Source: Apostichopus japonicus
Taxonomy: Eukaryota; Echinodermata; Holothuroidea; Aspidochirotida; Stichopodidae
Direction: 5' to 3'
Length of the DNA stretch: 64,000 nucleotides
Assembly: GCF_037975245.1 (NCBI RefSeq)
Contig: NC_092579.1
Location: forward strand, 23,481,166 to 23,545,165
The notes under the pieces are model-generated. The model saw only the letters and a list, made by a program, of their open reading frames with translations. It had not been told where the DNA came from and searched no databases. Positions 40,901 through 64,000 of the stretch are shown one piece after another. A program made the translations under genes and the position numbers. Each line of letters opens with the position of its first letter. The first letter of the stretch is position 1.

Positions 40901-41820
40901 AGGGGGGGAAATGCTATGCACCTTTGGATTTGTAACGCATTTTGACTGGTTTACGATGGATGCTGGATAAATAATTCCCAGTTATATTGTGTCGGAGAGA
41001 CGCAATTTACAACAAGTTTTCAAAAGCTTGCTTGGACCTCACCTCACTATCAGTATCTTGTAAACAGTATATCAGAATTGGAATCCAAATTTCACCGGGA
41101 TGTTTAGAGGACAGTCCTTTGTTTAAAATTTACTCCTGGACTTTCTGTTTAATGTGTATTCAGGAGAGCAAGAGATAGAGAGAGAGAAATGTTATAAATA
41201 TTAGACATCGATGTGATTGTTTAGATTGATACAGACCTATGTAAAAGTACTGTTCATCTCACACAGGAATCAAGAGTATTTTCTTGTCAAGCGGTTTGGT
41301 GTTTTTGTGAGTTTAGAAATGATGTAACTCTGGAAAAGTTGCTCACAGTGATCACGATGAAATGAAAACTCCACTGCGGTCAAAAGTTTGGAATGATAAT
41401 TGTAGTCAATCTCGGCCTTGAAAATGAATCACAGTACACAAGTTTGTTTGAAATACTGTAACTGTAATATTTATTGTCTATGATATTCTTTCCCATCGTG
41501 TACAATGTCGTTAGTTCGGTTTATAGTGTAGCTTAAAACATTATTATTTTCCCGCAGGTATGGCTAGTATCGGTGGCCTGTACACCTCCATAGTGGTCAA
41601 GTACCTGGACAACATCATCAAAGGTTTCTCGACGGCCATATCCATCATTTTAGCCGCTCTGCTCTCGGTCTACTTCTTTGGCAAGCATTTTGGTATTTTA
41701 TTTCTTCTGGGAACTTCTCTAGTCCTGGCCGCCGTGTACCTGTACAGCATACCCAAGAAGCCCGAGCAGAAGAGCAGCATAGTGAACGGAACTCTAATGC
41801 GTCCCAAGGAGGTAGTTTAA
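17952..41820 (+). CDS. SLC35A1: CMP-sialic acid transporter-like (SLC35A1), complete 5-exon gene
   Basis: The joined exons 17952-17964, 33876-34213, 37443-37668, 40483-40659 and 41558-41820 total 1017 nt, or 338 residues plus TAA; human SLC35A1 is 337. Every junction has GT donor and AG acceptor and keeps frame. Family signatures seen in order are a QNNLAFYAL...DAATYQVTYQLK block (residues about 98-125), SGFAGVYFEK across exons 3/4, WIRNIQLY, GFFQGY, and VKYLDNIIKGFS in exon 5. Members are ten-pass Golgi antiporters exchanging CMP-sialic acid for CMP to feed sialyltransferases. The A1 assignment rests on IGGLYTSIVVKY and a FKIYAL N-terminus, which fit A1 better than A2 (UDP-Gal) or A3 (UDP-GlcNAc). 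The protein ends in valine, as the human protein does, where the C-terminal tail is an ER-exit signal. Substrate is inferred, since A1/A2/A3 are close paralogues. The start is the only upstream ATG mini-exon I found whose phase fits exon 2. Confidence 0.88.
19854..20480. repeat. Dispersed repeat R1, copy 1 (uninterrupted)
   Basis: It shares ordered blocks with 32375-33330: TTTAAAAGTACTCGC, ACTCACCACT, TGGC(A/T)TCTGT near the middle, AGTACCTCACT, CTACTCGATTAG and AATGAAAATCT(T)AGGTTG. Divergence by eye is about 20-25%. No terminal repeats or coding frame were identified. Confidence 0.7.
20704..21820. mobile_element. Candidate hAT-like element (diverged)
   Basis: The left end CAGGGTTGGCTGATTAAAAT with following (T)GATTTAAATCA-type motifs resembles hAT termini. 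The right end reads AATCAAATTTTG. Flanks GTATGGCA and GTGTGGCA could be a diverged 8-bp duplication. The interior includes a tandem duplication and no clear transposase. Terminal similarity is weak, so this is tentative. Confidence 0.35.
21589..21815. repeat. 109-bp tandem duplication
   Basis: CATAACTGCCTCAAAAATCA starts at 21589 and 21698. Copies are almost identical apart from the lengths of A runs. Confidence 0.9.
22407..22633. mobile_element. TTAA-flanked MITE, copy 1 (internally deleted)
   Basis: TTAA then AGGCATTGAAGACTCGC at the left and GCGAGTCTTCACAACCT then TTAT at the right. The interior matches 42018-42387 closely but lacks about 130 bp before the right end. TTAA targets and AGG...CCT ends suggest a piggyBac-type nonautonomous element. 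It has no transposase. Confidence 0.65.
28858..28932. repeat. (TA)n tract with one AAATA interruption
   Basis: About 75 bp of TA dinucleotides. A second short tract is at 30948-30972; the motif array lies between them. Confidence 0.95.
29187..29873. repeat. 342-bp tandem duplication carrying GTCACGCGAGTCAC motifs
   Basis: GGACTAATTATATTTGCT starts at 29187 and 29529. The copies agree for most of their length (CTTCACATAGATACCAAAAG, TCACCCTTTACGAATGTCAC). Each carries one motif copy in its first half (degenerate in copy 2: GTCCCATGAGTCAC) and a double motif in the second. Confidence 0.88.
29295..30795. repeat. Array of GTCACGCGAGTCAC motif (8 exact copies)
   Basis: Exact copies occur near 29296, 29460, 29475, 29809, 29824, 30571, 30590 and 30781, with a degenerate one near 29644. 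The motif itself is a GTCAC direct repeat around GCGA. Only some copies are explained by the 342-bp duplication; those at 30571-30795 sit in otherwise unrelated sequence. Confidence 0.9.
32375..33330. repeat. Dispersed repeat R1, copy 2 (split by the hAT-type MITE)
   Basis: The halves 32375-32661 and 33029-33330 match the left and right parts of 19854-20480 in order. It lies just upstream of SLC35A1-like exon 2. Confidence 0.7.
32662..33028. mobile_element. hAT-type MITE with 8-bp target-site duplication
   Basis: The left end CATGGGCGTAGGAACC and right-end reverse complement CAGTGGCGTAGGAAGG are inverted repeats. The element is flanked by CCTACTGT at 32654-32661 and 33029-33036. Its 367 bp have no coding capacity and G/C homopolymers next to both ends. 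It interrupts a dispersed repeat whose other copy (about 20211) is uninterrupted at the same point. Confidence 0.85.
33876..34213 (+). CDS. SLC35A1: SLC35A1-like exon 2 (TM1-TM3 region)
   Basis: This exon codes residues 5-117. The acceptor is TTTTTTATATCACAG and the donor CAG|GTGAGA. It begins GVSSGFKIYALLVLTLNA, the first membrane span, followed by the conserved RFTR and YLSTTTVLLTE segment of the SLC35A family. It ends with the QNNLAFYAL...YIDAATYQ block. The exon is GC-rich relative to its flanks, as expected for constrained coding sequence here. The open frame runs on into the intron to 34324, which is not coding. Confidence 0.92.
35150..36740 (-). mobile_element. Decayed DIRS-like retroelement (gag end, RT, post-RT)
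   Basis: On the - strand, a gag-like tail (36700-36200) is followed by EKGA-type text around 36000-36160, then WRPILNLKPLK, VALKDPYLQVPMHPDHQRYL, FRVLPFGLSTAPSVF and HLNDWLV (35985-35560), then VLGAELDFTTG and a THEPLQLYLLKAID segment. LNLKPLN, LPFGLSTAP and the (M)RPLQLYLL segment are typical of DIRS-type RTs. The catalytic YLDD is changed to HLND and several frame breaks occur, so it is inactive. No tyrosine recombinase was recognised. Confidence 0.8.
36703..37015. repeat. 133-bp tandem repeat, about 2.4 copies
   Basis: AATACTGTCACAGCAAGAAC starts at 36703, 36836 and 36967. Copies share GTTGCATGTTAAGGTCAC and TGACTGACTTTGTGCA. It abuts the gag side of the DIRS-like fossil. Confidence 0.85.
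37443..37668 (+). CDS. SLC35A1: SLC35A1-like exon 3
   Basis: This exon codes residues 118-192 and the first base of Gly193. The acceptor is TTGTCTTTGCAG and the donor GCTG|GTGAGA. It opens with VTYQLKIITTAMF, the most conserved SLC35A segment, continues with LGKQLSRTQW and a hydrophobic span, and ends CSGFAG at the junction with exon 4. The polar loop NKEDPSQQVKFD lies between two membrane segments. Confidence 0.93.
37669..40482 (+). other. SLC35A1-like intron 3
   Basis: This intron is bounded by GTGAGA and TTTGAAG. It contains C and G homopolymers near 39100-39112 and 39380-39395 and a large minisatellite at 39585-40215. No further coding signal is seen. Confidence 0.8.
39585..40215. repeat. 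~36-bp minisatellite with higher-order structure
   Basis: Units resemble GGGCATATACAGTGGGGTTG followed by GCCACCTCTGTT. A block that includes the variant TTGACCACCTATTCTGCATT then TAGGCATTGTAGTTTG is itself repeated about every 130-180 bp. It lies in SLC35A1-like intron 3; open frames across it are artefacts. Confidence 0.93.
40483..40659 (+). CDS. SLC35A1: SLC35A1-like exon 4
   Basis: This exon codes residues 193-252 with split glycine codons at both ends. The acceptor is TTTCTTTGAAG and the donor ATTG|GTAAGT. It contains VYFEKILKGSETSLWIRNIQLY and GFFQGYDRYVF, both strongly conserved across SLC35A1-A3. FEK followed by a short loop and W(I/V)RN marks the cytosolic loop and the next membrane segment. 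Confidence 0.93.
40660..41557 (+). other. SLC35A1-like intron 4
   Basis: Bounded by GTAAGT and CCCGCAG. A G-rich stretch at 40732-40756 is followed by a tandem duplication of about 60 bp (40758-40870, marked by GCTATA and TTCAAATTTTG in both copies). Otherwise nothing is recognised. Confidence 0.75.
41558..41820 (+). CDS. SLC35A1: SLC35A1-like exon 5 (C-terminus, stop)
   Basis: This exon codes residues 252-338 and TAA. The acceptor is TTTTCCCGCAG. MASIGGLYTSIVVKYLDNIIKGFS is the A1-like core: A1 has GGLYTSVVVKY, whereas A3 has GGLVIAAVIKY. Two further hydrophobic spans (AISIILAALLSVYFF and LFLLGTSLVLAAVYLYS) follow. The tail has lysines after the last span and ends MRPKEVV, a cytosolic tail with a terminal valine. 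Confidence 0.93.
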
Positions 41821-43802
41821 AGCCGCCGTCCCGTCGTGATCGGAGATCCTGTCCTGTGTCTCGGCGTACAATTGCACAATTGTTGTTGTGGATATATGTG
41901 TCTGCTTATTTGGCTGAATCTGAAATAATCCCATTTTATATACCCAGCAATCTCCTCTCGTTCCAAGTGGTGAACTTTTTGGAAAATATTTCCATACTCG
42001 ATTTACCTCTGTCGTATTTAAAGGCTTTGAAGACTCGCCCCAAACAGCGTGCCGCGCTCTGACAAAAGTTAACTTTCCGTTGCTTGCAAATGACATTTTC
42101 TTCTTGTCGCTACAAAATGCAGACAGTAATGAAACGTGATGTACCTTGTTATCTTTTATCAAGACCTGAGATGTCCAGCGCTGCTATGTACACTGTGTTG
42201 TGGGTATTGACCGTAGCTGTATGTATTGACTGTACACTAGTGTCTAATTACTGACGGTAGCAAGCTGTGTGTGTGTATTTTCTGGGATTGATGGCGGTGT
42301 CTAACACTTCTGTTACACCTCATTGGAAACTAGGTCAGATTACCGGCATGAGACGTTTCTTTGTGCGCGAGTCTTCACACCCTTTAACCAGCACAGTATC
42401 ACCTGTAACTTTTGAGATAAGAAATGAGTGGAGATCTTTCTCACCTTGGCCACTGCAAATGCAGTACCCTTCTTATTCCACCCAAGTTCACCAAAGCGCT
42501 ACAGTACAAATGGCTTGGATATATATCGAATCTGTCTCTGATCGTGCATTAGCGATGGATGTAGATCGATACGTGATTTGAAAGAGCGCAGACGTCGCAA
42601 CCTTGAAAATTCTCAAATGTATTTTCAACCGGACAGTTCTGCCGCTTCTACTCTTGGGATATTTATGGATTTGAAAGAAGAAGGTATTGATCTACCTACA
42701 TAAATGGAGATATTTATGTAAGCATTGCTGTATCAAGGTTGTGGTGCTTACTACTTATACCTTTATAGGAAAATTAGGCATTCCTTAATTTAATTTAATT
42801 TTTCTTCTTCACGATGTGATTCCATCTCAGAATGGTTGATATGTATAAAAATTTGACCAATATCAAATGGATGATAATATCTAGTTTATGCTGTAAAATG
42901 TTTTAAAATCTTGTCATTAATATCTAGCGCTGGATGCTTTTCCATAATTTCATACATGTAATGTACAGTAGGGCTACCCTAATTTCTTTGGTTGAAAAGT
43001 GGGACATTGCATCTTGGGGTTATCAAAATTGCTACATTAATGTTGGTGTTTAGTACTTGTTGCAACCATGTGACCCATGTTACATAGCTTCTCCTGCCGA
43101 GCTAGTGGGGCTCATATTCCACCATCAACCAAGTTGAAAACAACTATATAATGATTCCCAAACGGTCACATTGTAGTCGCGATTTATTACATTTTTCGAT
43201 TGCGCATCATAAAACACAGCAATATTTTTGAATGTCCCAAAGACCTTTAGAAACTCAGGACAATTTAGTTTGGTGGACGTTTCGTAAACGGTAAACCTAA
43301 TGCAATGCGATAGTAAGAAGAGAGTATGGAATGAGTTGAACGATATTTTGAACGACGGTGTCACACAGCCCATGAAATAGATTCCACGTTATGATACTAT
43401 TTCGTGCGTCTGGTAATGGAAGGTTTAGGGGGTGGGCTGGGCGTGAGGTGAACTGTAGTGCTTTAATGTGCAGTATATTATACTAGCATTATACCTATAT
43501 AATATATTGTATCTAGATATTAAGAAATAGCTTTGGCACTTTCTTTGCAGTAAAATAGTCAACTGTAACCTTACTCATTTGGACTGGATCCTGTGTAGGT
43601 ATTTCTGCTTGTATAATGGTGTACTAAGTACTTGCAGTGAAAATTCAGCTTAAAGGAAAATGTCAGGAAAGTTACTTTTACTTCACTAAGACATTCCAAA
43701 GGTTTGAATATAAACGCTAGCCGTGATCTTTGCATCCTAAATGGAGAAATCCATTAGTTATAGAAATGTAAAAGTGATAATAGTCACACCGTACAGAATA
43801 AA
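41821..43802 (+). other. Presumed 3' UTR / downstream flank of SLC35A1-like gene
   Basis: No coding sequence follows the TAA. A TTAA-flanked MITE sits at 42018-42387, about 200 bp after the stop, so it is likely within the 3' UTR. AATAAA at 43797-43802 is one candidate polyadenylation signal, but the true end cannot be fixed without transcript data. Confidence 0.4.
42018..42387. mobile_element. TTAA-flanked MITE, copy 2, in SLC35A1 3' flank
   Basis: TTAA then AGGCTTTGAAGACTCGC at the left and GCGAGTCTTCACACCCT then TTAA at the right; the inverted repeats agree at 15 of 17 bases. It shares CAGACAGTAATGAAA(C/T)GTGAT and GCTGCTATGTACACTGTGTT with copy 1. Confidence 0.72.
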
Positions 43803-45129
43803 AATAGAGAAATTAGACAAAATAGAGAAATTACAGAATAAAAATAGAGCGGAAAAAAAATACAGAAATTTGTGACTGGGTTATAAATTATGAGGTCGGA
43901 TTAGTTAATCTGAGGGCTGCCTAGAAAGGAGGACAATTATAGGATTTCACTCCTGCACCCGATCCTTCATTTCAAAGAAAGAAACTCATATTTTTGTTTA
44001 CGTTTAACTTTCATACTTAACAATTTTCTGGAGAATTATCTATTTTTAGCTATATTGCCTTACTTAATACTTAAATTTTTGAATACTATGTTGCTGAATA
44101 AAAAATCTTTTGTCAACGAGGGGGTGGGGGGGGGGTGATGTGATTTTATACACAAAGCAGTGTTGATCAATATTTATGCTAGTTATCTGTAAACGAATAC
44201 CTTTTTTTTTTAAGTCATATTTTGTATTTTGCTGATGTTTCCAAATAGTCGCCAAAACGGTTCACATTTGTGTCTACGGGGCCACACCGAATTTGGACCA
44301 ACCGCTCTCTCTGTGGATAACAGAAGGCTTTAATATCCAGCCTCATCGTCCAGAAAGACGGACAAGTTTGGTCTAGTGGATGATGTATGGATGGATGGAT
44401 GGACAAGTTGTAGACTATCCACAGATCTTATGGTGCCTCTATACTGTCAAGACAACATCATAGTAGCAGAGAAACGTTTTTTTTTTTTAGTTAAATCATA
44501 CCATGTTAACACCACCCTGCACCAACCAGCACCCACCTCTACCAATGTCACTTAGATGTTTCGAAAGCAGCTAACAGTCTACTGTTTATAAAGACTTCAC
44601 TGAGTGCGTGAAGCAAACGGTTCTTAGAAGATTGTTACGTATAGTTAGAATTCTTGGAGTAATTGGGATACGAGATCCCCATATATAAATATTAGTCATG
44701 AAATATGAAATTCAATGTAAATCTGAGATCTAATAATCCCTAAGAAAGAAACAGTAAAGGGACCATGTTTCATACGTCATATTTAATGCAGCAATGTCAC
44801 TGTAATTTTATGAATTTTTGATTTTGTTTTCCAAATTTGTTTTATGCCTTTATGATGGATTCAGCTTGGGAGTCCTGACTTATTTTTTCTGTTTTATTAA
44901 AAATTGCACCAAAACTAACGTTAGTTTCTTATAATTTATCATTTTTGGTTGTTGATATCTCTATCCAGAGAGTTACATTTTGTTGTTTACTACTAATGAT
45001 CTGCTTGTTTTCCAGTGTGCAGTTGTAAGGTGAAGACAGGTGAGTAGGTCAACTGTAACTGCAAAAAGTCAACATTCCAATAACATAACATGATAGCACA
45101 CACTATGCGACATTTATTTTCCAAGGTTT

Positions 45130-45720
45130 TTAAGGTTAGGATATTTTATTCCTTGCAGTCATATGATGTAGTGTGTGTTTGTATGTTTGTGAAACCACTT
45201 GTAAACAGTGTAACAGACAACTTGGTTGCGCATCATACGTGGTGTGTAAATGTAACTTAAATGAGTACAAGAATCCTATTGAATTTGGTAGAGGTGGAAG
45301 GTCATTTGAGGTCAAAGTCTGAAAAACTTGTAAACATGAGAACTCAAGAAGCAGGATTTCATACTTGGTATGTAGATATGCCATGGTGAATACAAATACT
45401 ACTATTGGTGGTCAAAGGTCATTTGTGGGCAACCTAAGTGAAAGTCAATGAGAGTAAAATGAATAGTTTTCAAAAGCTGAGCTTGAGTGGACAACGTACT
45501 TGGTATAAATACATGATGTATGGATCCACCTTTGTTAGTACGAGAACTGCTTTATATGAAGGTCAACAGAGGTAACAGTCTGAAACCCTATTACACATGG
45601 TAAGTTGCCAAATTGAAGCTTCGATGAAGTTCATATTGGGTATGTGGATCCAACCTTTGTGGGAACGAGAATCTTCTATGGGGTTCAAAGGTCGTTTGAA
45701 GTCAGCAGATATAACCAGAT
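45130..45720. repeat. ~130-bp tandem repeat with AGGTCA half-sites
   Basis: AGGTCA-type motifs occur at 45299, 45309, 45416, 45560 and 45689 (AGGTCG). Surrounding words such as TACTTGGTAT, GTATGTGGATCCA and CGAGAA recur. The copy at 45299-45314 reads AGGTCATTTGAGGTCA. Confidence 0.65.
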
Positions 45721-45940
45721 ATTACCCTAGATGCTGTACAAATGAGTTTATTTATACCTTTTTAGAAAAGACGAAAAAGGCCCAAGCATCTTGAGTCCCG
45801 TTCGAGAGGGACCGAGTAATACACACTACATGAAGATCTTACATTGCAGACATTCCAACTTATACTCAGGTGTCTTGTTTGTTTGCATTCATGTTTGTTT
45901 GCATTCATGTTTGCATTCAGGTGTCTTGTTTGTTTGCATG

Positions 45941-46240
45941 TTAACACCGGTGCCTTTCAATCATAAGGTCCCCGGTTCGAGTCACTCCCAGATTAATGTA
46001 TGTCGTCCAGTTACAGCGTTGTTGACAATTAACAATTCATAATCATGGACGTTAAATATGCATGTGAGAGACTGACTTCGGTCAGCTTGCGGCTTTGATA
46101 AGCCAATTAGGCTTCTTCGCGAGTTCCTGCTTGCAGGAGGATCTAATATACATACATAAATACACACATACATACATACATACATACATACATACATACA
46201 TACATACATACACACATACATACATACATACATACATTCT
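45941..46240 (+). mobile_element. SINE-like copy (family A), 5' truncated, (CATA)n tail
   Basis: It starts in a tRNA-like region (CGGTGCCTTTCAATCATAAG; GGTTCGAGTCACTCC = B box) and continues with a body ending GCTTGCAGGAGGATCTAA, then a long CATA microsatellite (46149-46240). It is about 90% identical by eye to 52894-53135. Confidence 0.75.
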
Positions 46241-46344
46241 GGCCACATTAAGGTGAATAAATAACCAGAAAGCCAGTGGGCTTATTGTGATTCCTTGCCA
46301 ATTGAGATTATAATCCCAAGCTTTCGTAATTGTTGATTAAATTG

Positions 46345-46960
46345 ATCAGCAAGGTTCTTTCACTGACTGTGGACCTTACTATGTTTACAAGCTATTTTTA
46401 GCAAAAAAACCAACTCAAGCTCTGCCCCCTAATAAATGTCCATAAAATCACATTGAACAAACATTCTCATGTACCCGCAATCTATCAACACCTTCACACA
46501 AAGTATAATTCAATTCTGAAAATGTTTAAAGTTGACCCTGTGACCTCATTAATATTCTTGAGATGAGTAACAAAATCAAGAAGAGCTCTTCTACTCACTA
46601 TGGCGCATATATGTACCAAGTATGACTTACATCCAACTTGTCGTTGTTCAGTAACCGTGTTTACAAGCTACTTTAGTGAAAATAAACTTAAGCTCTGCCC
46701 CCTCATAAATATGCATAATATCAACTTGAACATATATTACCATGTACCCACTTTCTACGAACACATTAATACCAAGTATAAATAAATTCTGACTTTTGGT
46801 TGCGAAGTTATTCGCATTTGAAGATTTTAATGTTTGACCCTGTGACCTCATCATTATTCATAAGATGACCACCAAACTCGATAGGGTTTTTCTACTCTAT
46901 GGCGCATCTATGAACCAAGTATGACTTCAATCCAACTTGCCATTGTTGAGTTATCGTGTT
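46345..46960. repeat. ~300-bp tandem duplication (GACCCTGTGACCTCA repeat)
   Basis: Shared blocks include GTTTACAAGCTA, CTCAAGCTCTGCCCCCT/TTAAGCTCTGCCCCCT, CATGTACCC, GACCCTGTGACCTCAT and CTATGGCGCAT, in order in both copies (starting about 46345 and 46650). Confidence 0.8.
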
Positions 46961-48899
46961 TACTCGTCAATGGCGTCACATACACACACAGACACACACA
47001 CTCTCCGACTACATTGAATGCATAGGTTACGATTATCATCGAAACCAAAAAATAAGGGAAATGAAAATACAGTGGTTATTGAATGCAACAATTACCGAGT
47101 TTATTTCTGCTAGTACACAGAATCACCCTCTCCTCTAAGTTTTAAAAGTTTTTTTTTTTTTTTAAACTTTTAAATTCGTATTATTTTTCTCCAATATGCC
47201 CACATAAACTGAAAAATAAAAATCCATGACTGAATGAACAAAGAAAAAAAGAATATCAAGGTTATGAAAGAATAATTTATAATTACATTATTATAACAGT
47301 GAGACAAAATGCAGCCAACTGCAGAAATGTACAAACTTAGAATTAAATCTTAGAATTAATTAATCTCCACTGCAAAACACATGGACTAATGAGACTTCGA
47401 TTGGAGATCTACCCACCACACACACAAGAGGTTGTATTTGAGACCCCCTTCTTAAACTTTCTTAAATATTCCCCTACGAAAGTAAGTTTTGTAAACGAAT
47501 ATATACAGACACTGCTGCTACCAAAAGAAGCCCCTTGGTACTCTATCAACTTTTTTCGGCAGATTTGACCATTGTACATATTTCAAGCACTTCTTTACAT
47601 GCTGGCAGTTAAGTGAGCTTGTGTAATATTTAAACAATTTTATGTTATGGGAACTGACATGAATAATCTCACAAACCACATTAGATGCAGACTTCCATCT
47701 GTTCTCACTCAGCACCCACCCCACCCCCTCCACCCCACCCCCCACCTCCCTTTCTTTCTCTAAACCTCAATACAGAGGTTATCACAATCTGGCTGAAAGA
47801 ATACTGGTAATTATTTCAAAAGCAACGACTCACGTTGACTTGTTAAGAAAACAAAACACTACATCTCTCAAAAAGAAATGGAAAATTGTATTGTATTTAA
47901 ATTACATAACAACATAAAATGTACATTCCTTTTATGATTGGTTTCTTATGCCACCATGCACCAAAAATTCCACTCCTGTTTTTTTTTTTTAAATTTAATT
48001 TAACTTAATAACCATTGCAAATATAACAAAGAGTTTGAACTATTCACATATTATTTGGCAGGGCCCTGCGCATTCTATCCTTATACAAAATGCCAGATAA
48101 TAGTTTAGTATTTATTTTTGAAGTACAAGCCATGTTTTTTGTAATACTTTTTTTTTCATTGAGTGTTGACAGAGAGAATACAGGTTGCATTTACTTTACA
48201 CATTTCAAACCTTGATATGAATAAAGAATAATGAAACAACACAAATAACAATATTAATAATAATTATAATAATAATAATAATAATAATACAAAAAGAATG
48301 CCAAACTTTCCATAAACCCCTCTTAGAGCTTTATTTCAAGATAACCTCGCACCACCACTTGAATACACTATACAGACATGTGAACATAAAAAAAGATCTT
48401 TAATACCAAGGAAAGGTTATTAAACATAAAATAATTTACATTTTTGTTCTCAAAAAAGAAAAAAGAAACTATAATTAATTATTATTATGACAATAAAGCT
48501 AAATTAACCTTACGATGTAAATTCCATTCATCCGGTGCACCAAATGTTCCAACCTGGTAACAGAGAAATGGAATTATTGTTTTCAGAGAGAGAACCTCTC
48601 CTGGCTTTTATCTTGGTGAACTTCAAAACTATTCAAACTTAAAAAAAAAAGTTCTCTCTTTCATAAACATCAGCATATAATGTTATGCACATGCAGGGCA
48701 GAAATGTATATCTGGTGTGACATGGCAACTTGACAAATAGCAGTTTATGTACATTATAGAACCTTCCTTATTGTTAGTGTTTCATGACGACTACAAAACT
48801 GCATGAACCCCTCTGAACCTCACCATGCAGAATGTAAAATATTAAATCTGCTGGCAACTGGAATTGACCTCTAGTCTTATTGTTTTGCTTCTACCTGTA

Positions 48900-49380
48900 G
48901 ATGATCCATCCTCAATCACGATCCACCCTACCTCATGATCCATCCAACCTCATGATCCACCCTACCTCTTGATCCTCATGATCCATCCTACCTCATGATC
49001 CATCCTACCTCGTGATCCTCACGATCCAGCCTACCTCACGATCCAGCCTACCTCATGATCCAGCCTACCTCATGATCCAGCCTACCTCATGATCCAGCCT
49101 ACCTCATGATCCACATGATCCATCCTACCTTGTGATCTGCCCTACCTCATGATCCTCACGATCCATCCTACCTCATGATCCACCCTACCTTGTGGTCCAT
49201 CCTACCTCGTGATCCACCCAACCCTGTGGTCCTCATGATCCATCCTACCCTCATGATCCACCCTACCTCATGATCCATCCTACCTCATGCTCCACCCTAC
49301 CTCATGATGCACCCTACCTCGTGATCCTCATGATCCATTCTCTTCATGATCCATCCTACCTCTTGATCCATCCTACCCAA
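48900..49380. repeat. 17-bp minisatellite (CCTACCTCATGATCCAT), about 27 copies
   Basis: Variants include CTCGTGATCC, CTTGTGATCC and inserted CTCATGATCC units. On the - strand it follows the SMURF stop by about 530 bp, so it may lie in that gene's 3' UTR. Confidence 0.95.
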
Positions 49381-49912
49381 TTAGCGGAACTGCCTTTCAA
49401 TTTCAAGTTACCACTTTGATGAAGCTCTCCTCACACTGGAAGACTTTTCCACCCATTTTTACCGATTATGCTTGAGCGCCTAGTCACTCTCTCAACCTGT
49501 TTTAGCCCCATTCTTCCAGAGCTGAAATTTGTTATTAAACACAAATGCAAACCGTTTACCTACCAATTTCTTTGGGAAACCTAGGTCACACAGCATCACC
49601 TCAAAAATCATCAATGCTTCCATGCCCAATGCCAAATTTTACATGAATATTCATGTCATCATATAAATATGCATATTAACATGATTCTCATTATTAAAAT
49701 AATCCTGGCACTCATTTAGGCATTCCTTTAACCCCCTAACCCCCCTTGCAAAATGTAACACAACGATAAAAAAAGAAAAAGGAGGAATCATAACTGTAAA
49801 AGAGTTTTCAATGGATGGCTTCAATTTCTGCATAGCTACAAAGAAAATGTGCCACAAGCCTTCAGGAAAAATTTTGTTTTAAAGACTTCAGCACCACCGA
49901 AAAGGGTTCCTT

Positions 49913-64000
<14,088 letters not shown>

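Larger units (their letters stand above)
43803..49912. other. Intergene between convergent SLC35A1-like and SMURF genes
   Basis: It holds two AGGTCA-containing tandem repeats, a SINE-like copy with CATA tail, an (AAT)n-like tract at 48245-48290 and the 17-bp minisatellite. The upper part probably contains the SMURF 3' UTR. No other gene was found. Confidence 0.65.

Noticed and set aside
45597-45794. Small plus-strand open frame
   Set aside because: It lies in the ~130-bp tandem repeat and has no recognisable domain.
48900-49380. CRISPR-like array of short repeats
   Set aside because: Units are contiguous 17-bp repeats with no unique spacers, in a eukaryotic genome.

Overview
This is a spliced, AT-rich, repeat-laden animal nuclear genome window. 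It holds two convincingly coded genes, both reconstructed exon by exon with GT/AG splice sites and matching codon phase. On the + strand is a complete five-exon nucleotide-sugar transporter of the SLC35A family, closest to SLC35A1 (Golgi CMP-sialic acid transporter), spanning 17952-41820 and coding 338 residues. On the - strand is the 3' part of a SMURF-type HECT E3 ubiquitin ligase, 49913-62472, in eleven exons covering three WW domains and the whole HECT domain. Its 5' exons, expected to encode the C2 domain, lie beyond base 64000. The two genes are tail to tail, about 8.1 kb apart.

The organism is probably a marine invertebrate deuterostome, most likely an echinoderm. This is inferred from a sialic-acid-type transporter, a three-WW SMURF, DIRS and L2/CR1-like retroelement fossils, several tRNA-headed SINE-like families, hAT-like and TTAA-flanked MITEs, and many long G/C homopolymers. 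No species is claimed.

Layout: 1-17.9 kb is intergenic, with minisatellites, (TA)n tracts, a hAT-like element, SINE-like copies, a decayed LINE and a 5S rRNA-like locus. 17.95-41.8 kb is the transporter gene, whose 16-kb first intron carries a dispersed repeat pair (one copy split by a hAT-type MITE), a TTAA MITE and an array of the motif GTCACGCGAGTCAC; intron 2 carries a DIRS reverse transcriptase fossil and intron 3 a higher-order minisatellite. 41.8-49.9 kb is the intergene with the transporter 3' flank, repeats containing AGGTCA half-sites, a SINE-like copy and a 17-bp minisatellite. 49.9-64 kb is the SMURF gene.

The two genes are not known to act in one pathway: the transporter supplies CMP-sialic acid to Golgi sialyltransferases, while SMURF ubiquitinates BMP/TGF-beta pathway components. 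I found no operon-like or defence-like system. The least explained signals are the GTCACGCGAGTCAC array, a small 5S-derived repeat family, a very recent duplication of a SMURF splice donor, and the two small-element families.
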